NCBI GenBank assembly: GCA_006384855.1
Contig: VCJN01000126.1
Coordinates: 62,001 to 126,000, forward strand
Length of the DNA stretch: 64,000 bases
Source of the DNA: Tetraselmis striata
Lineage: Eukaryota; Chlorophyta; Chlorodendrophyceae; Chlorodendrales; Chlorodendraceae
Direction of reading: 5' to 3'
Positions within the stretch are counted from its first letter, which is position 1, and each line of letters opens with the position of its first letter. Both the position numbers and the translations under genes were made by a program. Below, one piece after another: positions 54,200 to 64,000 of the stretch. The notes beneath the pieces were generated by a model. That model did no database searches, was not told the DNA's origin, and saw only the letters and a list, made by a program, of their open reading frames with translations.

Positions 54200-54870
54200 C
54201 GCGCGCTGCTGGCGGCGCGCCATCTGCTCAGGCGCCTCATGCTCATGCATGGGGCTCCTCCTCCATGAGCTGAGGGAGCATACATTAGATGCAGCACGCA
54301 CTATAGGCAGACATGCCGCTGCATTTGCACAGCACCGCACACGCGAGTTAACACACCCTGTGTTGTTCAACTTGAGTCCGCACAAACACCACACAAGCAC
54401 CAACGCCCTAAATGCTAATATGTATCAGACACCCATACGTACCCTCCTCAGCATTTTAAATTAATGGGCGCCATGGGGGCGCTCACGTTGAACAGCGAAT
54501 GCGCAATGTCATTGCAATCGCGCATCCCCCCAAGCAACCAAAGGGCAGGCGGCCAGCTCACCTTTGTCATGCGCTCATGGCAGGCCAGCGCTTGGTCGGC
54601 AGCGGCGCTCTTGGAGGCGGTAGTGGCGGCTGGTGCCTAGTGCGCCGGGTCGGTTCCTGCGTGCGGCAGCCGAATGTGCACCGGTATCAGCGCGCCCGTT
54701 TGGGCTGCGGCGTTCATGCCAAAAACGAGGCTGAGCGCACCATGCACCGCTCAAAGAGGCTCCGCACATGCACAACGCATGTGGTTCGAAGCGCACGGCG
54801 AGTAGACGTACGCTACACTCATGTTCATAGTGCCGTGCCTTCGCAACTCTGTGGAGGCATGTGCACATGT
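54200..54870 (-). other. Possible minus-strand exons of an unrecognised gene
   Basis: Strong donors on the minus strand occur near 54562 (ACAAAG|gtgagc), 54485 (TTCAAC|gtgagc) and 54200 (GCGCGC|gtaagtg). Coding-like pieces lie next to them (MNAAAQTGALIPVHIRLPHA, DIAHSLFNVSAPMAPI, MHEHEAPEQMARRQQRA). No continuous frame could be built and no family was recognised, so this may be a gene fragment. Confidence 0.2.
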
Positions 54871-55048
54871 CTCATGAGAGTGGAGAAATTTGCGATATGT
54901 ACTGGCTTGCGGTCAACTTGGATTTTTTGCTTGGCGCAATGCTTGAGTAAGGCAGTCCAGGCTTCGATTTTGGTGAGCTTGGATCATCTTCGGTATTTTT
55001 CGCTTGGCCCTGTGCCATTGCAAGCTAGTCCGGCCTTTAGAGGGCACG

Positions 55049-55098
<50 letters not shown>

Positions 55099-55207
55099 CA
55101 GAAAAAGACAGCGACAGACAGAGACATAGACAGACACACAGACACACACAGACACAGCGCACAGACACACACAGCGCACACAGACACAGACACACACACA
55201 CACACAC

Positions 55208-55941
55208 ATCGGACCAACTTTGGGTCAACTTTTTGTGAATATTGCTTGGCCTTGTGCCATAGCACGCCAGTCCGGGCTCCGGAGAGGCAGGCAGGTATTT
55301 CTTCTTCTCTCATCGAACATGGACACCATCTTCACATATATGTATACACACTTGCGGCATGGTTGTACATCGCAATTTCTGGACAAATGATGATGAGATG
55401 TAAGAAGGGGCATATATGTCACATATTCACATAAATTAACCAATTGCAGGATGAACCCATTGAAGTCTCATGTTTCTGTACAAGGGATACAGCGGTGCCA
55501 CAACAAGGGGATACACGCATGCATCTGAACAATTTCTTGTAATAGGACGCCGGGGTTGCATTCAAATTATGTATGTTTTGATGAATGTTGTGCAAATCAT
55601 GTTCTTCTCACACTACTGTGTCTGCCATATGAATAAAGAATATGAACAGAAAAGAGGCGCATGACGATACGCAACATGACTTGTTTTCCATTGCAATCTT
55701 TAAGAAATACATGTGCATGATGTATGTTCAGATCCGTCCAATTTATTCTCATTTGCCGTTTGCCAGATGTGATCAACTTTGGATTTTTGTTTGGCGCAAT
55801 TCTGGAGCAAGCCAGCCTAGCGCTAGGCTTCAACTTTGGTCAGCTTTAGATTTTTCGCTTGGCGTGATGCCGGAGCAAGCCAGTCCAAACTTCGGAGTGC
55901 ATGCAACACACAGACACACATACATCTACACACGCAGACAG

Positions 55942-55980
<39 letters not shown>

Positions 55981-56570
55981 CGCGCGACATCGGACCAACT
56001 TTGGGTCATTTTTTGTGAATTCTGCTTGGCCTTGTGCCATAGCACGCCAGTCCGGGCTCTGGAGAGGCAGGCAGGTATTTCTTCTTCTCTCATCGAACAT
56101 GAGCACCATCTTCACATATATGTATACACACTTGCTGCATGGTCGTACATCGCAATTTCTGGGCAAATGGTGATGAGCTGCACAAAGGGGCATATATGTC
56201 ACATATTCACATAGATCAATCAATCGTAGGATAAACCCATTGAACTCACAGGTTTCTGTGCGAAGGATATAGCGGTGCCACAACAAGGGGATATACGCAT
56301 GCATCTGAACAATGTCTTGTCAAAGGACTCCGGGGTTACATTCAAATTACGTATGTTTTGATGAATGTTGTGCAAACCATGTTCTTCTCATACTACTGTG
56401 TCTGCCATGTGGACGAAAATATGAACAGAAAGGAGGAGCATGACGATACGCAACACGACTTGTTTTCTATTGCAATCTTTAAGCAATACATGTGCATGAT
56501 GTATGTTCGGATCCGTCCAATTTATTCTCATTTGCTGTTTGCCATATGTGATTAGCTTTCAGTAAACTTT
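55208..56570 (+). repeat. 781-bp tandem duplication
   Basis: ATCGGACCAACTTTGGGTCA at 55208 recurs at 55989. The following about 580 bp (CTCATCGAACATG, CATATATGTATACACACTTG, TGATGAATGTTGTGCAAA, TGTGCATGATGTATGTTC) are the same with about one difference per 15-20 bases by eye. Confidence 0.9.
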
Positions 56571-56760
56571 GGATTTTTGCTTGTCGCAATGCCAGAGCAA
56601 GCCAGTCCAGGCTTCGCCTTTGGTCAGCTTGGGTCAACTTTGGATTTTTTGCTTGGCGCGATAGCAGAGCAAGCCAGTCCAGGCTTTGGCTGTGGTCAGC
56701 TTTGGTCAACTTTGGTTTTTTTGCTTGGCCCTATGCCATAGCAAGCTTTGGAGTGCAGGC

Positions 56761-56761
<1 letters not shown>

Positions 56762-56823
<62 letters not shown>
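56762..56823 (+). repeat. (CA)n microsatellite, about 60 bp
   Basis: Pure CA array following a satellite unit. Confidence 0.95.
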
Positions 56824-56824
<1 letters not shown>

Positions 56825-56914
56825 ACTGCAAACCGTGTGCACTAATGCGGGACTACTGGGTGCACGACGTCCAGGAGTTGCGGCCTTTTGACCTAGGCAT
56901 GGAAAAAAGTGTAC

Positions 56915-57065
56915 AATAGTGTTTACCGGGCTAAAACGGTAAAACTATAAATACTACAACAGACTGCGTGCCTTTCCCAAGGGCAAGCGCAGCTGAGGCC
57001 GATGTGCGATGTTTTAGGATTTTTCGATGACTGTGTGGAACACAGCCCCAAAGCAATCCCGGCCT
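56915..57065 (+). repeat. Dispersed repeat, second copy of 53640-53790
   Basis: See the shared words listed for the first copy. This copy is about 25 bp longer because of an inserted GC-rich stretch near 56985. Confidence 0.65.
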
Positions 57066-57350
57066 TTCAGCTCGCGTCGGTATGTCAACTGATAATTTAA
57101 AGGAATGCAAAGAAATTAGTGTGATCTGAGTGTTCTTATAGTACGTCGTACATACAACTACTGTTGGTATCTTTTAATCTACCAGAAATTCCATCACCTT
57201 GGGTCATCTTCAAGTCAACTGTGGATTTTTTGCTTGGCGAAATGCCGGAGCAAGCCAGTCCAGGCTTCAACTTTGGTCAGCTTTAGGTCAACTTTGGATT
57301 TTTTGCTCGGCGCAAGGCCGAAGCAAGCCAGTCCAGGCTTCGGAGTGACA

Positions 57351-59135
57351 TGATTGTAGGCGCACCGGAAGACGGCAAGCTGCAGTGGCAGGGACCGCTG
57401 CGACGCGCGCGTCTGAACGCGAAGGACCACGCTCAACACAAGTCCCAAACCACCGGCGGTGCCTGTCGTAGCCCAATAACATGCAAAATATATTACCACA
57501 CATACAGGTAAAAAATTTTATTATTTAGATTATTGCGGCAGCCTGCCAATAAGAAATACTGAGAACGATGGCGATGCCGAGCAGAGGTTGTTGTGCATCG
57601 ATTCACAACTGTGCTAATAGAACACTTGCAATCCCGCCGAATGTGAGAAGGGTCTCGCTACGGAAGAACGGATGGTGTTTTACCTGTATATGGCGGTGAA
57701 GAAAGATCGACGAAAAGCCGAGGTCCAGAAGAGTTGTCGAGTGTTGTCGGAACTGCCGACTCAACTCGGCGAGGTCGTATCAGACCTGATCTTGTGGTAT
57801 TGCGCGAGCTACGGGATCTGAACAGCAGCCCGAGTCCGCGAAACTGATGGATATAAGGCGCACAGCCTTAATGAGGCTAATGAATGTGCGAGGTGGTGCC
57901 AAAGGTGCAACGTTATGAAGCTACAGTGGCAAACCGATTCGAGTGGTCTGTGTCAAGAAAACTATAGGATTCTTGGCCCGTCAGGCCGTAATCGCAAACT
58001 CCACCTGTATAACGGCGGCGTGCGAAACAAAAGAACTGCGAGCGCGGCGAACGTTGAAGGTAGAACCACCAAATGTGGCGGGACGCCAAATGTGAAAAGG
58101 GTCTCGCTACGGGAGAACGGCTTCTGGAGTCGTCGAAAGACTGATTCGTTGTGAGACCGTGACAAATGATTTACAGGTGGTGTGCTGCGGAGATGACAAT
58201 GTACATGAAAATTGCGAGCGGCAGGTGGTGGCGTCAGTATAGCCGCATCAGCAAAACATTCTATGTACCCGGGTCACCGGTACATCAGTCTTCTAGGTCT
58301 TGCTCAGGGTCTTGTCGTCTCCCTATGATGACGCGGCTACGCACCAGCCAATCATAAGAGCATACACACGATTCATCACCGTCCTCGTACAACTCGTGTT
58401 GCATCCGCCACGTAGTGATACTTGATGCCATGAACATTTCGCGCGGCGCAGCTACGATTCTGCCTTTTCGGATATGATATATACGCTTTACAATACGAAG
58501 GTACGTAAATTTCATACTATCATCCTTTTTGCTCCCTTTTGGTTTCCGAGGGCACGCGATACAAAATGCTTTTGGGAAAAGTGCTCCACTCTGGCAAGCT
58601 TCGTACAGCCGCATCGACATTCGTACATACGAAGCTTTTTTGATGTAATTCAACATGACTATTCACGTGCTCCGGCAGCCTGGATATTAGCGTTCGAACT
58701 AAAAACTATAAAGCAGCGAGCAACAAAAAAGCAGCGATATCGCCTTCTGCTGCTAGCTCGTGTATCTCCATAATCAACTTTTAGACAGTGTGAGAGTCAC
58801 GTTGCCAGTAGCGAGTGTCTTGTCTTACAAGCCCCTCGCCACACCAAAACAAGATGGGTGAGACGGGTGGGTGCGTGAAGCGCAACAGCAAAAGGGATGG
58901 ATGAGCGCTATGGTCTAGACATTTGGCTAAGTAGTAGCTGCAGGTAGGCAGGGAAACATGTCGGGAGCTGGTGCGGTCGCGAGTCCGCTGCTCACTGTCC
59001 CGTCCTAGAAGATTCTAGACAGAGCCGATGACTGGCTACTGTGCTATATTTTCCAGGTGGTAGTCGTTTGACCGCACAACTCAGTCCGTCGTCTGACTAA
59101 ACTCAATGAAGTACTTAACAACGAATAAAAGCAGC
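57351..59135. other. Gene-free stretch with a short direct repeat
   Basis: A word of about 36 bp (AGGGTCTCGCTACGG.AGAACGG with flanks) occurs at about 57640 and 58090. An open frame at 57915-58154 overlaps the second copy but has no recognisable domain. AT-rich from 58.4 to 58.8 kb. Confidence 0.45.
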
Positions 59136-60849
59136 GATCAACAAAAAGCGCTTTTAAAAAAGCGGCCCGCATCCCGCACGAGGCGGGATGGATGAGTGAC
59201 GCGCGCCCCGTTGAGATTCCGGGCCATGCGGGCATATGTGAGCGATGGTGATCCACGCACGTGCTGTACAGCTTCGGCAACCGCCAATGGGATGGCGGAC
59301 GAATCTACGCCGTCAGATGAAGGCAGCGAGCAAGCTCCCGAGCCGCCACCAAGCTCAAGACCCCGAGGAAATATCTTGCGAGTAAGGCCTTCATGTGAGC
59401 CCGGGGGGTGCACCGAGTGCCTCGCGATGAGAGGGCACCCCAAGCATGCGACAGCGCGCACCGTGCGGCGCACCCCCTTGCTCACCTCATCCACAGTGAA
59501 GCGGAAGACCATGCCCATGCACTCCGACATATGAGTCGATGATGTCTCAAAGTGGGCCCTTGTGTCCCGGCTCCGTGTTGTGCCACGCCGCATCCCGCAC
59601 TACTGCCAACCCCCGTTGCATGTCGCACAATAGGGAGCGCTCAACCCGATCGGACGGTAACCGGATGCGGCAAATGCCATCATCCTTCAGCCGAGTGGGG
59701 ATGGGAAGCCTGCTGCGTGCCATGGCCACAACATCCTCGCTCAAATAAGTAGCCGACTCCGCTGCCATGGGGTTAGGGTCATGCAGAAGCTCCGCTAGGA
59801 AATCGGTGCCCCATGGGTTGGTGTCGGTGCCTTACGTGGAGGGATCAAAAGAGACCCCTAGCATCCGCTCGATCGCCGTGAAGACGGTGGCATCCCCGGC
59901 CTCCGCAAAGGCCTCGTCTTCGGACTTACTGGAGGCAGTTACAAAGCCAATACCCTGCTCAGTGGTGCATGCAATACATGAGCATGGCCCATGCATGGTG
60001 ATGCATGGCATGGGTGTACCGGCGGCTGGGTTTTGGCAGATGAGAGCTTGCTCAAGCTTGCGTCCACCTCCTCTTGTAGCTCTTCCGCCTTGCCGCGCAT
60101 GTAGGCATGCACATACTACCCTAGTGATCCGAGCGGCACATTGAGGACCCGGGATGCCGTGGTGGCCATCCAGCTCGGGCCATTCCATGTCGGCCGGAGC
60201 CTCGCGCCGTGCGGCCTCTGTGTCCGCGTTGTACGCGTGCGTCTTGTCGAAGCGCACCGCAAGCCCCAAGGAAGCCTTGATGGACGTGCGGAAGGCGTTA
60301 AGGGCCGGCCAACCGTGCTCCGGGAGGCCCACCAAATATCCATCGTCGGCGTTGAAGTGCGCCGCCCCGCATGTGACCTCCAACGTGTTGTCGCACTGTT
60401 GCACCTCGGAGTGAATCGCGACGGAAAGGATGTCGTGGCCAACGGCGCGCCCGATTGCACGCCGTCCTCCGAGCGCGGAGGGGCGGGCCGATTGTGCACA
60501 AGCAGAAACGAATCCATGGAGAGGGAGACCAGGAGCGCATGGATGACAAGGTGTAGAGGAGAGCAATCGATGTGGCGTTGGATGATGATGCGGCGCCACG
60601 CCTCGTTGCAAAGGTCGGTGTGGAAGATCACGGCACGTGGGCCAAGCGTCTCGGCGATGAGGCGGTCGCCGTGGGTGAGCATAGAGTCGCCAGTGGAAAT
60701 GCCGACGTCGCGCTGAGACGGCGCAAACACCGACACATACACCTCCTTCATGTTGCCCACCACTGCCCGGCGCTTCGCTGCGCGCGGCTCTGTCTACTCT
60801 CCGACTGCCACATGCCGCACATCCGGGGCCCCGCCCTCGCCTAGCTTCT

Positions 60850-61855
60850 TGACACGCGCCACAAGCCTAGCAGAGGCGAAGAGCCGGTTTGAACCAGGGT
60901 TGCGCTGAAGGGCCTGCAGTTAAGGGTACTTCAGCCTGAAGTCCCAACTTGAGTTGAATTTAGTCCAGCCTGAATACCTTCCGGAAATGGTCTGAATGCC
61001 CCCTACCTGAAGTCCCTTTAAAAATACGAGTTTTAAGTCTGGGGCCCGGCTAGATGACTGACTACCTCTGAATGGTCCGAATCCGTAGAGATATTGTTCC
61101 CTGCCGCCCATTAGGGTGTCCTACGTGGCGTACTTGGCGTAGCCGAATATGGCCCAGATATATGGCGGATAGTATTGAACAATCCCTATCAGTATATTCG
61201 CTAGTATTGACGCGATAATTTGCAGTATATGTATGGCCGGTGCCAAACGATTTGAATTCGTATAATAAGTTATTATGGGTTTGATATAATCCATATGTTA
61301 TCTTTGGCGCTAGCTATTGACCTTTGGCGCTAGCTATTGGTCTGACTTTGGCTTCCCTGCTGACGGCTGCCGGACGCCACGATGCTGGAAGATCCGCAAC
61401 GCACATAACACACTGCTACATCACTTTCGCCTCACCAAACCATACACTCTTCCCTCACGATACCAACGAGTGTGGATGCTGCGGAGCCAGCCGCGGAGCC
61501 TGCAGTCGTGAACCCCGGCGAGGGTGGCGTTCCGATGTCATCGGGAGGGGCTCAGCACACGACCGCCAACAGCGCGGCGGCGGCATCACCCCGCGGTCGT
61601 GCCGCCGCCCGCCCCCCCTGCTAACCGCCGTACCGCTAGTGACTCGTCCCAGTTCCCTACCGCGCCTATTCAGTCCGTGTCTCATACCGGCGGTCCCGTG
61701 GGTGTCAAACATGTAACAATATGTTCAACCGCACAAAAAATGCCACTGCTCCGCGCCGCTGTTTGTGGGGGGGGGGGGGGGGGGGGGGGTCTCCGACAAG
61801 GCGCGGACCGCCGCATGCCCCGACGCCGGGGCGTATTCGCCCACCAAGCAGCGGA
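60850..61855. other. Interrupting segment inside the minus-strand LINE-like element
   Basis: AT-rich left part (60.9-61.3 kb) and GC-rich right part with the G run. A short direct repeat TTTGGCGCTAGCTATTG occurs twice near 61300-61340. No RT-like coding was seen. Confidence 0.4.
61767..61789 (+). repeat. poly(G) run, 23 nt
   Basis: Just 5' (on the plus strand) of the N-terminal part of the minus-strand LINE-like element. Confidence 0.95.
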
Positions 61856-62299
61856 GATCTTAGTTGCGCATGCCTGAGGGCCCGGCCGCCACGTGCTGCT
61901 TGAATTGTTGGTACGGCACGCGCATGTCCACCGTCAGGTCGGCCTCGTCGACCGGAATATCATGCGCAGCGCCAAGGATTGGGTGGCCACGGAACGGGTG
62001 CTTGTCGCGCAAATGGGCGAGGATAGCAGGATCGGATAGATCGCCCCTAGTTACCCTTAGAAGATAGTCGGCCCGCCGCTCGGGAGAGCTATCCGTCCTC
62101 CACCAACGCCACCACGGTGTCCGCGGTGCCCACGAGCAGCGCTGCAAGAGGTCAGCGTCCGTTCGACGCTGGCGGGCATGTCCGGCATAGAGCTCCTCGA
62201 TGCGCGCGTCGTCCCATGAGCGCACGGTATCCCTACTAGACATGCATGCTACACCTGCCGCCGAAAAACGACGAGTCGCGACAGGGCTCGCGCACAATC

Positions 62300-64000
62300 T
62301 CGGCGGCTCGAAAACAAAACTTCTCTAGCGGCTACTCGAAATGATTGCACACACTTTCGCTTCGGCTTGCCATGCCCGGTACATACGGGTACGCGCGCAG
62401 TACCCCGGCCCTAGCCACTACTTGATAACCGCGCGCGACTGCGCCACGGGTATACGCGTGCGGGGTTGCCCGCCGCCGCTCACGCAGCCGTGACGCCGTC
62501 AATCGTATCGTAATTCTACTGGTAGCAAAATCGCAAATATCAATCTGCCGAAGTACCGCGCCCCGAGATTCATGTACAATATCCCACAATTTCTAGCCCT
62601 ACACGAATCTGCATGTGGGCGCATTGCTGCGCACTAGCATATAGCCAAAACCACGTATAATCTTTTTCTTATACCGAAGCTAAGATTCCATGACCTTAGT
62701 TGCAGCGCACCCTCCGAAACGTCGCTCGGATGCATCATTTTCTGTAGCGTATTGTTCAATCGGCTCAGAGTAAAAAAAGTCCGCTTTTCAACAGAAAATT
62801 GTACAATTCGATTGCGCGCGTTTCAGCTACATGGGGTTGCGCATGCCCCCAAGTCTTTGCGCACGGATAGTGTGATAGTAAATGAAAAAAATGTGGGAGT
62901 GTCATGCCATTTGGGTGATGACGTGGCATCTAAGCAGTGCACGCGCCTCTTCCCCTATAGTTTTGTGAGTGCTCGATGAAGGGGACTCAAATTGTAATCC
63001 ATTGGTAGCATAACACGCGATGCGCTCTAAGGCCCAAGCTTCGCCATGTGGATAGCCCATATCAAAGTTCTTCCGATGCACTACTGCCATGAGAGGTATG
63101 GGAGGAAAGATAGGCATTGTGCCAAAACACCGATTACTGCGAAATCGTAGAAAATTACTACGCAGCATTGCGCCGAGCCAAAAATGTCTGCTTATTTGGG
63201 GAAACGCAATAATGAAGAGTTGCTTACTGTTTACTGATACGTATAGTAGGCTTGAGTCCGAGGGCACTATGGGTTACACCTAGGTGCCCGTTATGGGGCC
63301 TAACGCTGGGCTCCAAAGTTTGAAACATATTTTGGGGCTCGCATACCCCTTCAACGTTCGCAAATGTCAAATTTGAATACTGAGCATGAAAATCCGGGCA
63401 ATATATGTCCCCTTACTTATATTGCAGTGCTTTTGACATATACTTTCCAACGCGACATCGCACGCCTCAATCCGACACCGTTTCACAAAGATATGCCTCT
63501 TGACACACCTCCCAAAACTGCAATAATGCATCATTATAATATTTTCCAACACTGACTGTGCTCACATTCATGTACCCTCTCGCGTGCAGACTCATTCTTA
63601 CTCTATAAAGAAACACGAAGTGGTCACATTATACTACTATGTTGGTGCATCTGGAAGAAAATTGCACCTATATATACTTGCCAAAAACCGTTTCTTAATA
63701 ATTATATGCTCCGAGGTCGCTTACAATGCTAAACACTAGGCGCTGTTGCGGCTGTTCTACCACTTTATCAGACACTTCTCCGCGCCAAAATAACCGACAT
63801 TTACCAATTTCAGACATGCACACAATAATGGCTATTGAGTGCACCTGCAGTTGATTGAATGACATCCAATGATATTGCCGTGTATCCGCGCAATAGTAAA
63901 TTCCCGCGTGATATTGTGTGATTTTTGGGGCCAAGACTTTTGTTGGGGGGGGGGGGGGGGGGGGGGGGGTATATAGTCGGATCCTATTTGTAAGATTGTA
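62300..64000. other. AT-rich gene-free stretch to the window end
   Basis: No supported gene or recognisable element. Short ATG frames lack coding character. A 25-nt G run closes the window. Confidence 0.5.
63945..63969 (+). repeat. poly(G) run, 25 nt
   Basis: Uninterrupted G run near the right window edge. Confidence 0.95.

Larger units (their letters stand above)
53281..54200. other. Gene-free, repeat-bearing stretch
   Basis: Holds the dispersed repeat at 53640 and a (CAC)n tract. ORFs across the tract (polyHis or polyPro) have no other coding support. Confidence 0.4.
54910..57350 (+). repeat. Satellite-like array of a TTTGCTTGGCGCAATGC unit with CA microsatellites
   Basis: A unit of about 60-75 bp (GGATTTTTGCTTGGCGCAAT, then AGCAAGCCAGTCCAGGCTTC and TTTGGTCAGCTTTGGTCAAC) occurs at about 54910-55040, 55770-55890, 56560-56755 and 57210-57345. 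Three of these run directly into (CA)n tracts (55050-55095, 55943-55977, 56762-56822). A 781-bp tandem duplication covers 55208-56570. No gene was seen. Confidence 0.8.
59138..62297 (-). mobile_element. LINE-like reverse transcriptase element, second copy, minus strand
   Basis: Blocks in order from high to low coordinates. An N-terminal part at 62297-61860 ends DMRVPYQQFKQHVAAGPSGM, the lead-in typical of this RT family. RT fingers/palm at about 60760-60450: VGISTGDSMLTHGDRLIAET, a degenerate A block (FHTDLCNEAWR), then LVHNRPAPPRSEDGVQSGAP (the GVRQGDP region). The YADD block is FNADDGYLVGLPEHG at about 60340, followed by FRTSIKASLGLAVRFDKTHA. Thumb and C-terminal pieces at about 59770-59140 include MARSRLPIPTRLKDDGI. 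About 1 kb between 61860 and 60850, with a G run and AT-rich DNA, interrupts the order and looks inserted. Several frame changes; dead. Clearly related to 11.5-13.7 kb. Confidence 0.65.

Noticed and set aside
54499-55434. A 311-codon plus-strand frame through CA repeats
   Set aside because: It depends on CA/TH repeats and crosses satellite units; the start region has no coding character.
1-64000. A CRISPR array, bacterial operon or phage region
   Set aside because: The repeats are microsatellites, satellites or mobile-element remnants; genes have introns and none is organised in operons.

Overview
The window looks like nuclear DNA of a green alga (Chlorophyta). Host genes are GC-rich and cut into many short exons with clean GT-AG introns. 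A chloroplast-type transit peptide protein is present, the kinase at 19.0 kb resembles a kinase type I associate with chlorophyte genomes, and TGTAA, the usual green-algal poly(A) signal, lies downstream of several stops. The species cannot be named from this sequence alone. Exon positions were read by eye from splice signals and frame continuity and have no transcript support.

Layout. 0-0.7 kb: tail of a helical-repeat (TPR/ChAPs-like) gene. 2-4 kb: a Ty3/gypsy retroelement fossil. 4.4-18 kb: a repeat graveyard with two direct copies of a tyrosine-recombinase element (7.8-9.6 and 15.65-17.7 kb), a LINE-like reverse transcriptase between them (11.5-13.7 kb), a fold-back repeat (10.6-11.3 kb) and several unrecognised broken ORFs. 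19.0-19.9 kb: an unusual Ser/Thr kinase. 20.2-21.4 kb: possible unrecognised exons. 21.8-23.2 kb (minus): a five-exon plastid FMN split-barrel/DUF2470 protein. 25.3-30.9 kb: a 13-exon gene that reads as one methionine-salvage fusion, MtnA (methylthioribose-1-phosphate isomerase) followed by MtnK (methylthioribose kinase). 34.6-38.5 kb: a five-exon secreted or anchored TPR protein of a bacterial-looking family. 40.8-42.3 kb: a broken repeat-family ORF. 42.6-43.5 kb: a tandem duplication. 44.7-53.0 kb (minus): a SEN1/senataxin-like SF1 helicase with a 25-residue repeat tail. 53.1-58.1 kb: repeats, CA microsatellites and a 781-bp tandem duplication. 59.1-62.3 kb (minus): a second LINE-like element. 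The rest is AT-richer DNA with no gene I can support.

How the genes work together. MtnK phosphorylates methylthioribose and MtnA isomerises the product, so the fusion would join two consecutive steps of the Yang cycle. The other host genes (RNA/DNA helicase, plastid flavoprotein, kinase, TPR protein) are not linked in function.

The most striking shared feature is a set of 22 poly(C)/poly(G) runs of 16-38 nt. Many lie inside introns, mostly as C on the sense strand, and several sit within about 30 nt downstream of a 5' splice site. The MtnA-MtnK fusion and this intron architecture are the two observations most worth following.
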